Shown piece after piece: positions 1-6,543 of a DNA stretch of 23,009 bases (position 1 is the stretch's first letter; each line of letters opens with the position of its first letter). The notes beneath the pieces are model-generated. The model was not told where the DNA came from. It saw only the letters and a program-made list of their open reading frames with translations, and did no database searches. Both the position numbers and the translations under genes were made by a program. Source of the DNA: Erythrobacter sp. UBA2510 (GTDB lineage Bacteria; Pseudomonadota; Alphaproteobacteria; Sphingomonadales; Sphingomonadaceae); NCBI GenBank assembly GCA_002341345.1, contig DDNW01000150.1, positions 18,397-41,405 on the forward strand. Reading direction: 5' to 3'.

Positions 1-713
1 CACGCCAAGTCCTCACGAGTGCCGGACCAGTCCATGATATCGCCCTTTTCGGGCAGACCGGGCAGCCGCACGATGACGGGATTGCCCCCGGCATCAGCGA
101 CCAAATCTGCGGCATCGGCAGCCTGTTTTTCCCCCGGATCGTCATTGTCGGGCAGGATGATAACTGTCCGGTTCCGGACATATTCGGCGAAGCGTTTCGA
201 CCAATCCTTGTGAGAAGTGGCCAGCAGGCCCCACGAGGCTAGCTTGTCCGCCTTTTTTTCGCCCTCAGCCATATAAAGCACTGCATCCGGCGCGGCTGCC
301 GTTAGTTCTGGCAGGCGATAGGGGATAGCCTCCGCGCCACCACGTCCTGCGCGCCAGCGGTCACCGCTGAAATGCTCAAACTGGTATTTCGCGTTCGCCC
401 GATCGACGCGGGTTTTTGCATAGGCTAGGCGGCTATTCTGGTCGCGGTACAAATACCGCTCCGGCTCGGCTCGGCCATGACCATTTGGACGGAATTCCGG
501 AATGAGGCCAGCTTTCCGCAGGCGCTCCATTTCGGCTTTCCATGCATCGACGCCATCTGCGTGGCAGTTCAGGACCACGCCCTCAGGCTTGTCCGGCGCA
601 TCCTTGATCGACACGCTACGGTCGGCCTTGCTGTGGCCATTGCCGGGGTATGTTCCATAGCCGCCGTGCCAGCTTCCGCCCATTTGGCGAGTGATGGATT
701 CCGCAAGGCTCAT
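1..713 (-). CDS. Toprim-domain DNA primase of the element, partial at the window edge
   Basis: The reading frame is open from an ATG at 713 to the left edge, giving 237 residues without a stop, so the C-terminus is missing. The N-terminal 75 residues carry a PGNGHSKADRS stretch (23-33) followed by VVLNCHADG (46-54), as in the N-terminal region of alphaproteobacterial phage and plasmid primases. A Toprim fold follows: YMAEGEKKAD (147-156) provides the catalytic glutamate and LPDNDDPG (187-194) the acidic metal-binding pair. The family synthesises RNA primers for replication, and larger members carry a helicase domain, which could lie beyond the edge. A GGAGG sits 8 nt upstream of the ATG, and the start overlaps the stop of the preceding gene by 4 bp (ATGA), so the genes are probably translationally coupled. 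Likely role: replication of the excised element. Confidence 0.85.
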   Translation of the reverse strand, partial: MSLAESITRQMGGSWHGGYGTYPGNGHSKADRSVSIKDAPDKPEGVVLNCHADGVDAWKAEMERLRKAGLIPEFRPNGHGRAEPERYLYRDQNSRLAYAKTRVDRANAKYQFEHFSGDRWRAGRGGAEAIPYRLPELTAAAPDAVLYMAEGEKKADKLASWGLLATSHKDWSKRFAEYVRNRTVIILPDNDDPGEKQAADAADLVADAGGNPVIVRLPGLPEKGDIMDWSGTREDLA

Positions 714-1075
714 ATCGAGCGCCTCCGCCGGTCACACAGGCCATCGAGCCAATCCCGCTGCTTCTCGCTCGGTCGGCGCATCTGCGTGGCCATCTGTTTG
801 AGGAATTCCAGCTCATGCTCGCGCCATTGAACATCTGATGCGAGGCAAGTTCGCGCGTCACGCTGGTGACTTGGCGAAGGGCGAGCTGGATCAGGAAGGG
901 CCCGATAGCTCGGCTCTGACAGCTGCCTGCCGATGTCGACCCATCCCATTTCGCGGGCACGCAGGAATTCGGTCGCCTTCAGCGCAGCAGCGGCGCGTTC
1001 GCCGACCTGGTCGCTGCCGAGCAAACCGAGAAGTTTTGAGAAGCGCACCGCATCTCGCGGGTCCAGCGCGCTCAT
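710..1075 (-). CDS. Conserved hypothetical protein of the element (121 aa)
   Basis: The 121-residue frame starts at ATG 1075 inside the stop of the upstream gene (ATGA overlap) and ends inside the start of the primase gene (ATGA overlap), so it is the middle of a three-gene coupled set. The N-terminal part, with KLLGLLGSDQVGERAAAALKA at about residues 14-34 followed by a tryptophan-containing helix, is a pattern I recognise from small hypothetical proteins of alphaproteobacterial plasmids and prophages. The C-terminal part (WREHELEFLKQM, then PSEKQRDWLD) also recurs in such proteins. No catalytic motif, membrane segment or signal peptide is visible. Its position before the primase suggests a replication accessory or DNA-binding role, but this is inference only. 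Confidence 0.75.
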   Translation of the reverse strand: MSALDPRDAVRFSKLLGLLGSDQVGERAAAALKATEFLRAREMGWVDIGRQLSEPSYRALPDPARPSPSHQRDARTCLASDVQWREHELEFLKQMATQMRRPSEKQRDWLDGLCDRRRRSI

Positions 1076-1281
1076 TTTCGCGCCTCCCGTTCGAGTGCAT
1101 CCGCCTCAGCCATCGCGGCATCGGCGCGTCGCTTCATTTCCTTTTGTGCCGCCCAGAACTCGGCATCCGTCAAATCACGATAGAACCGAAAGGCCGGGTG
1201 GGCGTGGAAGGGCGGATCGGGTGGGATGGTGTCCAACCAATTACAGAAGGCGCTAACTCGATGTTCGCGGACGTTACCCAT
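1072..1281 (-). CDS. Small hypothetical protein of the element (69 aa)
   Basis: This 69-residue frame starts at ATG 1281 with GGAGG 6 nt upstream and overlaps the next gene by ATGA at 1072-1075. It is the first gene of the three-gene set leading into the primase. The N-terminal half has aromatic and proline residues (FCNWLDTIPPDPPFHAHPAF). The C-terminal 30 residues form a charged, alanine-rich helix, probably a short coiled coil. I do not recognise a family. The good ribosome binding site and tight coupling support a real gene. Confidence 0.65.
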   Translation of the reverse strand: MGNVREHRVSAFCNWLDTIPPDPPFHAHPAFRFYRDLTDAEFWAAQKEMKRRADAAMAEADALEREARK

Positions 1282-1378
1282 GGTGCGCCTCCCACTTCAT
1301 GAGGAAAGCAAGCCTTTGACGGGCTGCCAGGGGTGCCACGAGAAGTGGACGTGGTTGGCGGGGTGTGGTAGAGCGTAA

Positions 1379-1420
1379 CTGTTCGCCGCAATGAACAGCG
1401 CCGCTCCCCATGGGGCGGCG
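1379..1420. terminator. Two adjacent inverted repeats, possible terminator
   Basis: CTGTTC (1379-1384) and GAACAG (1393-1398) form a 6-bp inverted repeat with an 8-nt loop. Directly next to it, 1399-1420 forms a GC-rich hairpin (CGCCG and CCC pairing with GGG and CGGCG around CATG) followed on the plus strand by TTTCT. The hairpin lies 9 bp past the stop codon of the helix-turn-helix gene and upstream of the 69-aa gene, in the 147-bp gap between them. It may end transcription of the regulator or act as an attenuator or operator for the primase operon. On the minus strand no U-tract follows, so the terminator call is weak. Confidence 0.35.
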
Positions 1421-1428
1421 TTTCTGCA

Positions 1429-1620
1429 TCAGGCGACCTCCCCAAAGATACGTCTAGCCTCAGCCACCGGGACAAGTTGCCGACCGCGAACTTTTGCGGT
1501 CTTCAATTCCCCGTCGCGGATCATCCGATATACGGTTGGCCTCGACAATCGCGCGGCGTTGGCAAATTCGTTGATCGAATATGCAAGCCGCTCCATCGGT
1601 TCTTCTTCTGCGATAGTCAT
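1429..1620 (-). CDS. Excisionase/AlpA-like helix-turn-helix protein (63 aa)
   Basis: The chosen start is ATG 1620 because AAAGGTGG lies 6 nt upstream; an in-frame ATG 9 codons further up lacks this support. Residues about 14-60 form a compact winged-helix domain of the MerR/excisionase type: YSINEFANAARLSRPTVYRM is the helix-turn-helix, and RDGELKTAKVRGRQLVPVAE is the turn and wing that ends in a short helix. Proteins of this kind act as excisionases (recombination directionality factors) or as AlpA-like activators of integrase genes. Its place near the recombinase of the same element fits either job. It has no extra effector domain. Family is clear; excisionase versus transcription regulator is not resolved. 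Confidence 0.85.
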   Translation of the reverse strand: MTIAEEEPMERLAYSINEFANAARLSRPTVYRMIRDGELKTAKVRGRQLVPVAEARRIFGEVA

Positions 1621-1626
1621 TTTGCA

Positions 1627-1644
1627 CCACCTTTCGCTTGGTGG
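1627..1644 (-). promoter_or_regulatory. Hairpin that may hide the ribosome binding site of the helix-turn-helix gene
   Basis: Read on the minus strand, CCACC (1644-1640) and GGTGG (1631-1627) can pair around an 8-nt loop AAGCGAAA. GGTGG belongs to the AAAGGTGG Shine-Dalgarno sequence of the gene starting at 1620. The stem would compete with ribosome binding. The stem is only 5 bp, so this is suggestive. Confidence 0.35.
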
Positions 1645-1721
1645 CACACCATGTATCGGTAGAGTTCAGAGCAATCACCACGCGGAACGTGCAAGCATTG
1701 TGGGGGTATTTGCCGGTACGG

Positions 1722-2198
1722 CTAAGCCTTACCTTTTCTTAGGTATTGGAGGACGGTTTCAATATCCACTCGGTCGGCAACGCCCAGCTCACTGCAAATA
1801 AACTCTGCGGCCTCGCCTCGCATATCATCGGTGGCACCATGTGTGCTGATATGGTTTTGTCGACAAATATCCTTCCATTCATCAACGAAGCGCCCAGTCT
1901 TCCCGGCGATTTGCGTGGCCAATCCCTTTGGCGCGCCCGGCCCTCGCGGTGAGCCCTCAAAACCACCTTCAAGATAAAATGCGAGCGTTTCGCGGTCGTC
2001 GGCTTTCAAGGGCACATTGGATCGCAATAATGCAGGTATTGCAGCGGGGTTGCCCCGCCTAGCCTGGATCACTGCAAACAGCATGGGTGCATCGCGTTCA
2101 ACACGGGCAAAATGGTCGCTGACCCGCCTATCCAGCCCGTCGTGCATTCTGCGCCATTGGTCCTTGAGGCCTTCGCCAATATCGCGCCAATCGGTCAC
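1722..2198 (-). CDS. Uncharacterised 158-aa protein coupled to the recombinase
   Basis: The gene starts with GTG at 2198, overlapping the recombinase stop by 4 bp (GTGA), with a GAGG about 8 nt upstream inside the recombinase gene. The protein is soluble, with no signal peptide or membrane segment. The N-terminal 60 residues are charged and helical (DQWRRMHDGLDRRVSDHFAR), the middle reads as a helical segment PLKADDRETLAFYLEGGF, and the end (about residues 125-158) has a helical pattern with VLQYLRKGK at the tail, similar to the sequence-recognition end of small DNA-binding proteins. I do not recognise a named family. Strict coupling to the recombinase suggests a role in integration, excision or its control. 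A short GCCG/CGGC inverted repeat lies at its stop codon. Confidence 0.75.
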   Translation of the reverse strand: MTDWRDIGEGLKDQWRRMHDGLDRRVSDHFARVERDAPMLFAVIQARRGNPAAIPALLRSNVPLKADDRETLAFYLEGGFEGSPRGPGAPKGLATQIAGKTGRFVDEWKDICRQNHISTHGATDDMRGEAAEFICSELGVADRVDIETVLQYLRKGKA

Positions 2199-3277
2199 TT
2201 TGCCAGCCTCGCCAAAGCATCTGCCGCAACTTGACTGGTCAACTTGTAATAAGTGGCCTCCAACATCGCGACGCTAGTCCCCGCCAGCTTAGCGAGAGCA
2301 TTGGGCGGCACACCAGCATCGGCAAGATCGGTCAGCACAGCATGGCGAATGTCGTATGCCTCGACATCATGAGCGCGAAGCAATTCCGCCCAATCGTGGC
2401 GCGTCCACTGCTTGCCATCCGACTGAGTGAATATCCACGCGGCAGGTGTCTTGCTCTTGCATTGGGCAGCAATGAAATCCCGCGCCGGTCCCGACAGCGG
2501 AATTGCTCTACCGGCCCCGGCCTTGTCCCTTGGAATCGTCAGCACGCCCGATCGCCTATCGAAGTCCCTCACGCGCAAGAAAGCCAGCGCACCGGGTCTG
2601 ATAGGCAACATGGTGAGCGCCTTCACCAACGGCGTCAGCTTGGCGAGCTTCTTGCGGTCGCTCTGGGACAGATAATCCCGTTTCCTCTCTTCGGGCTTCA
2701 CCGACGCCCTGGGGGCAGGCTTAAGGGCCTCCTGCCACGCTGCCTCTGTTCCGGGCCTCCCCGGCTCCTTGACGGCCCCAAGCGCCGCACGCAAAGGCAC
2801 CATCGCCCTGTTGATGGTCGAGGGCTTGCCGGTAAGTCGGGAGCGCCAGTCGCGCAGGTGATGGCGGCGCAGCTTGTCGAGCCTGACCATGCCAATGGGA
2901 TCGTTGAAGACCAACCGATCGAGCGTGGCCTTGTCGTTGCCCCTGGCCTCATAGGCTCGGCAGGCGTCGGCGACGGTTTCCAGCTTCACATCGGGCAGGC
3001 CGCCGGTTTCGACTTCGACAGCGAATGCTTCGGCATCGCGCTTGGCCGCAGCGAACATTTCGCTGCCCGGCAAAGTGCCGTAATCACCAAGGCTCTTATC
3101 GCGGTATTTGCCGGTCAGATCATCGCGCGCGCGCGCGATCCATGTTCCCGGCCCTTCGCCCGTCGCCGGAGGTCGATAGCCGACAAATACGCCCTGTCGT
3201 AGCCTGTGGAAGTGCGGACGCTTGCCCGGCAGGGGCTTTAATTTCCCGCGCTCTCCAACTTTAGTCAGGTCAGTCAT
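2195..3277 (-). CDS. Tyrosine recombinase (phage-type integrase)
   Basis: The start is ATG 3277, the first methionine downstream of the predicted promoter at 3315-3343; it gives 360 residues, normal for the family. An N-terminal arm-binding region and a core-binding domain (about 100-200) precede the catalytic domain (about 205-360). Visible catalytic residues are R227 (PIRPGAL), K252 (PRDKAG), R311 with H312 (YDIRHAVLT) and Y343 (LEATYYKLT). Two positions differ from the textbook set: Y308 replaces the first histidine of the HxxR box and T334 stands where H or W is common. These changes also occur in proteobacterial phage integrases, so the enzyme may well be active. It would recombine the element with the tRNA-Val site 125 bp upstream of its start. 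No strong ribosome binding site is seen, suggesting modest translation. Confidence 0.93.
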   Translation of the reverse strand: MTDLTKVGERGKLKPLPGKRPHFHRLRQGVFVGYRPPATGEGPGTWIARARDDLTGKYRDKSLGDYGTLPGSEMFAAAKRDAEAFAVEVETGGLPDVKLETVADACRAYEARGNDKATLDRLVFNDPIGMVRLDKLRRHHLRDWRSRLTGKPSTINRAMVPLRAALGAVKEPGRPGTEAAWQEALKPAPRASVKPEERKRDYLSQSDRKKLAKLTPLVKALTMLPIRPGALAFLRVRDFDRRSGVLTIPRDKAGAGRAIPLSGPARDFIAAQCKSKTPAAWIFTQSDGKQWTRHDWAELLRAHDVEAYDIRHAVLTDLADAGVPPNALAKLAGTSVAMLEATYYKLTSQVAADALARLAK

Positions 3278-3290
3278 TGCGCCATGAACC

Positions 3291-3320
3291 GTGTCTAACA
3301 ATGTTAATGCGTGTCTAATA
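3291..3320. repeat. Direct repeat GTGTCTAAYA, two copies 20 bp apart
   Basis: GTGTCTAACA (3291-3300) and GTGTCTAATA (3311-3320) differ at one base and are spaced exactly 20 bp start to start, about two helical turns. Between them TAACA-A-TGTTA (3296-3306) is also an inverted repeat. They lie between the recombinase start and the attachment core, where arm-type recombinase sites or regulator binding sites are expected. One copy overlaps the predicted -10 box. Confidence 0.6.
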
Positions 3321-3343
3321 CATGGTGAGACGTTCAGACGCAA
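3315..3343 (-). promoter_or_regulatory. Predicted promoter of the recombinase gene
   Basis: On the minus strand TTGCGT (3343-3338) and TATTAG (3320-3315) are separated by 17 bp, matching -35 and -10 boxes at 3 and 4 of 6 positions. The start codon at 3277 lies about 30 nt past the likely transcription start. The -10 box is part of the direct repeat, which suggests repression by whatever binds the repeats. Confidence 0.4.
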
Positions 3344-3401
3344 GCGGGCGCATTTTACGGATAGAAAAGTGGCTCAAGGTGTTTCAGGCTTAGTCCGCAA
3401 A

Positions 3402-3452
3402 CCACCCTTCACACGGGTGGGGTCGCAGGTTCAATCCCTGCCGCGCCCACCA
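3402..3452 (+). other. Attachment site: 3' fragment of a tRNA-Val(CAC) gene
   Basis: The fragment contains a full anticodon arm (CACCC 3403-3407 and GGGTG 3415-3419 around loop TTCACAC, anticodon CAC at 3410-3412), a 5-nt variable loop, a T arm (GCAGG 3425-3429, loop TTCAATC, CCTGC 3437-3441), the acceptor 3' strand CGCGCCC (3442-3448), discriminator A and an encoded CCA (3450-3452). The matching D arm and acceptor 5' strand are not found at the proper distance, so it is not a functional tRNA. It is best read as the duplicated attachment core at the right end of the element. The copy starts at or just inside the 5' side of the anticodon stem, pointing to strand exchange in or near the anticodon loop. 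Confidence 0.88.
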
Positions 3453-3482
3453 TTTCCTGAGCACCGCCGATACGATACTGCG

Positions 3483-4937
3483 CTATTCGCCTGCGTAGCC
3501 GTGGCCCATCAGCGCCTTTCCCGGTCGTGCGCCGGTATGCTCGCCGCCATCGACCACCAGGACGCCATTGACCAGCACGCGCGGATTGGTGCCGAAGGTG
3601 CGCGGATGGGGGAAGCCGCGCGTCTGCAGGTTGAGCGCCCCGGCATCGCTGGAGATCGCCGTCCACGGCTGCACCATCACCGCCTGTACGTTTTCTTCGG
3701 ACATGGCATGGAAAACGCCGCCGATATTGCCCCCTGCCTCGGCCATCAGGTCGACCACGGTATCGACCGGATCGGCATCGCCGCGCAATGCGGCGATGTC
3801 GGCCAGACGCATATTGAGATACGGCTCGTGCGCGGGCGTCGACGAACGCGCATAGACGATGCCCTCGGCCCCGCCATGTTCGTGCATCCACGCCTTGAAG
3901 TCGGCATCCTGTTTGATCCGGGCCTGTACGGTCGGGTCCAGCAACATCGCGGCAAAGGCTTCCGGCCCGTCCTCGCGCGCCCAAACCGGGAAAAAGGCAC
4001 TCCAGCCGTGATTCATCGCGGTATAGGGATATTCGTTGACGGTGACATCGATACCCTCGGCCCGCGCCTGATCGATGCGGTCGATATAATGCTGCTGCAA
4101 ATGCCAGTTGTCGCGTCCGCGGATCTTGTAGTGGAAGATGTGAACCGGGACCTGCGCCTCTCGCGCAAGGCGGAAGGTGAAGTCGAGCTCCTTGTCCTGC
4201 TCGAACCCCTCGCTGCCGATATGGGTGGTAACATTGCCGCCAAAGTCGTGGACGACCTTGGCGAGTTCGATCACCTCGTCAGGCCAGCGCGGACCGCCGC
4301 TTTCGAAGCGCAGCACCATGCCCCAGGCGCCCTCTTTCATAGAGCGGGCCATAAGCGCCTTCATCTGGTTGAGTTCTTCAGACGTAGCCGGTTCGGTCGC
4401 ATAGCCCTTCACCACCCGGCGGATTTGCAGGAAAGAGGCATGCGAGATGGCATTCATAGAGATGCCCTTCTCCGCGAGCCGGTCCCAATATTGGGTGAAG
4501 TTCGCCCAGTCGACGATGAAACCGTCGTCCTCTTCATCCGGAAAGCCATCGCGCGGTGCCACGGTCGTGCTTTCGCCCAGCACGTCGAGCGTGACGCCCT
4601 GGCGTACCTTGCTCTCGGCGTTGCCATCGGCGAGCAGCGGCATGTCGGAATGGGTGTGCAGGTCGATGAAGCCGGGCGCAACCACCATGCCGGTGGCATC
4701 GATCACCCGATCGGCGGTGGCGCCGGGCAGGATGCCGATCGCGGCGATGGTTCCGTCCAGCACCGCGACTTTGCCCGAATACCAGGGATTGCCGGTGCCA
4801 TCGACGATCCGACCACCCTCGATCAACACGTCGTAATGCTCGGGCTCGTCAGCCAGCACCGCATGCGGAGCTGCCAATGCCAGAATCACCGCGGGCAGCA
4901 CGCGCCGCAGCATTTGCCAACCGTCTAAAAGCATCAT
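3483..4937 (-). CDS. Exported D-aminoacylase-like amidohydrolase with an apparent internal deletion
   Basis: The chosen start is ATG 4937 (484 aa) because GGGAG lies 9 nt upstream; ATG 4913 (476 aa) is possible. A signal peptide is visible (arginine pair, then LPAVILALAAPHAVLA), so the protein is exported. The mature protein begins with the amidohydrolase lead-in DVLIEGGRIVDGTG, then the metal-binding HTH of IDLHTHSD (about 94-96), RQGVT, VTTHIGSEG and VPVHIFHYK histidines, and the catalytic aspartate of ISSDAGALN. This is the N-acyl-D-amino-acid deacylase family, zinc enzymes that cleave N-acylated D-amino acids. After PHPRTFGTNPRVL the sequence jumps at about 3570-3575 directly to VNGVLVVDGGEHTGARPG. 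In family members I know, some 90-100 residues, including the EEAVRKMT-type helix and the ADIVVFD strand, lie between these motifs. Activity is therefore doubtful. Confidence 0.88.
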   Translation of the reverse strand: MMLLDGWQMLRRVLPAVILALAAPHAVLADEPEHYDVLIEGGRIVDGTGNPWYSGKVAVLDGTIAAIGILPGATADRVIDATGMVVAPGFIDLHTHSDMPLLADGNAESKVRQGVTLDVLGESTTVAPRDGFPDEEDDGFIVDWANFTQYWDRLAEKGISMNAISHASFLQIRRVVKGYATEPATSEELNQMKALMARSMKEGAWGMVLRFESGGPRWPDEVIELAKVVHDFGGNVTTHIGSEGFEQDKELDFTFRLAREAQVPVHIFHYKIRGRDNWHLQQHYIDRIDQARAEGIDVTVNEYPYTAMNHGWSAFFPVWAREDGPEAFAAMLLDPTVQARIKQDADFKAWMHEHGGAEGIVYARSSTPAHEPYLNMRLADIAALRGDADPVDTVVDLMAEAGGNIGGVFHAMSEENVQAVMVQPWTAISSDAGALNLQTRGFPHPRTFGTNPRVLVNGVLVVDGGEHTGARPGKALMGHGYAGE

Positions 4938-5073
4938 CGCCAGGATCTCCCATCCACGGCGCGCCATCGCCATGATGACGCGTCCGAGAGCCTCTCCCAA
5001 GCGAATCGATTTATTGCGGTTCAGCGTCTTTATGCAGCCAAAGTGCGGGCGAGCAAAGCCGTCAGGTCCAGCG

Positions 5074-5202
5074 CTAATTCTGCCATCCCTGCACGATTGC
5101 CTCGGGCGAGCGATGCGTCACCATCGGGCCGGTTCCGGCAAAATACCGGATCAGCAGAAAGCCGATGATCAGCACGAAAGTGACTTGCAGCACGAACTTC
5201 AT
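5074..5202 (-). CDS. Possible small membrane protein (42 aa)
   Basis: A short frame from ATG 5202 to TAG 5074 encodes 42 residues. Residues 3-21 are a strongly hydrophobic segment (FVLQVTFVLIIGFLLIRYF), followed by a short polar tail with GTGPMVTHRSPEAIVQGWQN. The pattern of one membrane helix with a small soluble tail is typical of genuine small proteins. No good ribosome binding site precedes ATG 5202; an in-frame GTG at 5220 would add six residues. It lies 63 bp past the end of the sulfotransferase gene on the same strand and could share its transcript. A competing out-of-phase frame over 5030-5266 has no recognisable character. Confidence 0.5.
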   Translation of the reverse strand: MKFVLQVTFVLIIGFLLIRYFAGTGPMVTHRSPEAIVQGWQN

Positions 5203-5265
5203 GGCGCGCGCATATATCACCACCCGGCGAATCCGACAAAGCACTCTTGCGGGTAGGATACGCCA

Positions 5266-6543
5266 CTAGCGGTTTGCGGCGTGGCGGCGCTGCTGGGTGG
5301 CAATGTCAAAGGTGCGGACATATTCGCCCAATTCGCCCAGCACCCGCTCGGGGCTGAGACCGAATTCCTCAAGGCTGTACTGGTGCACCTTGCGCTTCAG
5401 ACTGGATGTGCGTTCCTGATATTTTTCCATCGCGGGCATGGCAGGCCCCATGTCGAGATCGAGGAACTGATAGACCCGTTCCATAGAGCCGCACCAGTCG
5501 CGCTCCATGTCCTCGAACTGAATATCGATCATCCGTTCGTCCGGGATCGCGCGGCGCGCCGCCATCATCCGCTCGATCTGAAGGCGTGTCTTGCGCAGCC
5601 ATTCCTCGCCGACCCGCTGCGGATCGACATGGTCGGAATAGATGATCGTCTGGTTCCACGCGAGCGAGGCGGCGCTGCCCACCACCTGACACGGATCGCG
5701 ATGGGTGAAGATCACCCGCGCATCGGGGAAGACGCGCAGCAGTGCCGGCAGGTCGAACATGTGCTGCGGGGTCTTCAGTAGCCACGGTTTCAATGAACTG
5801 GTCTGCTGGCTCCAGCCGACCAGCCGCAGCAGCTTGGCCGTATAGCGATAGGCGCCGTCAGCGTCCTGCGTCTCGCACCATGCGCTGTAGGATGGCACCC
5901 ACCATTGCGCATCGTGCTTCATGCCCCAGAAACTGCGCACGAACAGGCCCAGCTCTTCCTCGGGCTGCATGGGACCGGTCGGATGGATCGTCAGCGTGCG
6001 CGGATTGGCAAGCCGCGCGACGTGCATGATCCGTGACGCCAGATCGATCCGCGGATCGCGCGCGCCATGCCGGAAATCGGGATAGGGGACGGGGCTGATC
6101 GTCTCGAAGCTGCGCAAATGGGTAAAGCGATGATCGGCCGCGAGCAGCCGGTGCATGCGCGTGGTTCCCGAACGCATCGGGCCGACCACGATCACCGGGT
6201 GCGGCAGCGGACGGGCGAGGATTTCGGGGTGACGGTCGAACCATTGCTCGGCCCATAGGCGGTCGTGCAACACCTTGCGGATCTGCGCATGCGCTGCCCA
6301 TTGTCCGCCTTCATTCAATTGTGCCTCTTCCCGCAGCGACTGGAGCAGCCGGGCAAAGGGCTCCATGAACCAAGGATCGCCGAAATCCTTAAGCCCGGTA
6401 TCGGCCCGCGCTTCTGCCAGCAGCGGTTCGACCTCCAGCTGCGGCGCCTGCATCAGCCCGGCATGGCGCGCCAGCTTCACGCCATTGCTCACCAGATCGA
6501 CAAACCGGGTCCGGCGCGGCGGTGTCAGAATATCCTCAGGCAA
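5266..6543 (-). CDS. Sulfotransferase-family protein
   Basis: The frame has no early ATG. It starts with TTG 6543, supported by AAAGGGG ending 6 nt upstream, and gives 425 residues. The PAPS-binding loop is [16 protein letters not shown] (119-134) and the second cofactor motif is [12 protein letters not shown] (279-290) with the conserved serine. LLKTPQHM (255-262) and a C-terminal helix-rich region match the bacterial Sulfotransferase_3-type proteins, which transfer sulfate from PAPS to hydroxyl groups of small molecules or lipids. The N-terminal 110 residues, including [15 protein letters not shown], are typical of this bacterial subgroup. It is cytoplasmic, with no signal peptide. The acceptor substrate cannot be told from sequence. 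It is divergent from serS across a 138-bp gap. Confidence 0.9.
   Translation of the reverse strand: MPEDILTPPRRTRFVDLVSNGVKLARHAGLMQAPQLEVEPLLAEARADTGLKDFGDPWFMEPFARLLQSLREEAQLNEGGQWAAHAQIRKVLHDRLWAEQWFDRHPEILARPLPHPVIVVGPMRSGTTRMHRLLAADHRFTHLRSFETISPVPYPDFRHGARDPRIDLASRIMHVARLANPRTLTIHPTGPMQPEEELGLFVRSFWGMKHDAQWWVPSYSAWCETQDADGAYRYTAKLLRLVGWSQQTSSLKPWLLKTPQHMFDLPALLRVFPDARVIFTHRDPCQVVGSAASLAWNQTIIYSDHVDPQRVGEEWLRKTRLQIERMMAARRAIPDERMIDIQFEDMERDWCGSMERVYQFLDLDMGPAMPAMEKYQERTSSLKRKVHQYSLEEFGLSPERVLGELGEYVRTFDIATQQRRHAANR

Larger units (their letters stand above)
1..3452. mobile_element. Right end of an integrated element (partial), inserted at a tRNA-Val(CAC) gene
   Basis: The right boundary is a tRNA 3' fragment at 3402-3452 that has no matching 5' half. 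Just inside it is a tyrosine recombinase gene, the usual layout for elements that integrate into the 3' part of tRNA genes. Inside are an excisionase-like regulator, three uncharacterised genes and a Toprim primase, all on the minus strand with several 4-bp overlaps. No capsid, portal, terminase, relaxase or secretion gene is visible in this part. The intact tRNA-Val and the other boundary should lie left of position 1. The order recombinase, small regulator, primase resembles P4-like satellites and small integrative elements, but the missing left part prevents classification. Confidence 0.85.

Noticed and set aside
3346..3352. GGGCGCA could pair with the CGCGCCC acceptor strand of the tRNA fragment, suggesting a complete tRNA.
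   Set aside because: It lies about 29 nt too far upstream of the anticodon arm, one pair mismatches, and no D arm lies between. A chance match is more likely.
3291..4928. A 545-aa open frame on the plus strand.
   Set aside because: It runs through the attachment site and antisense to the amidohydrolase, with no domain character; it is a high-GC shadow frame.
4938..5000. A TTG start at 5000 for the amidohydrolase.
   Set aside because: It would place 21 extra residues before the signal peptide; the ATG at 4937 has a better placed ribosome binding site.
5030..5266. A 78-aa minus-strand frame.
   Set aside because: No family character, and it conflicts with the small membrane-protein frame, which has a convincing hydrophobic helix.
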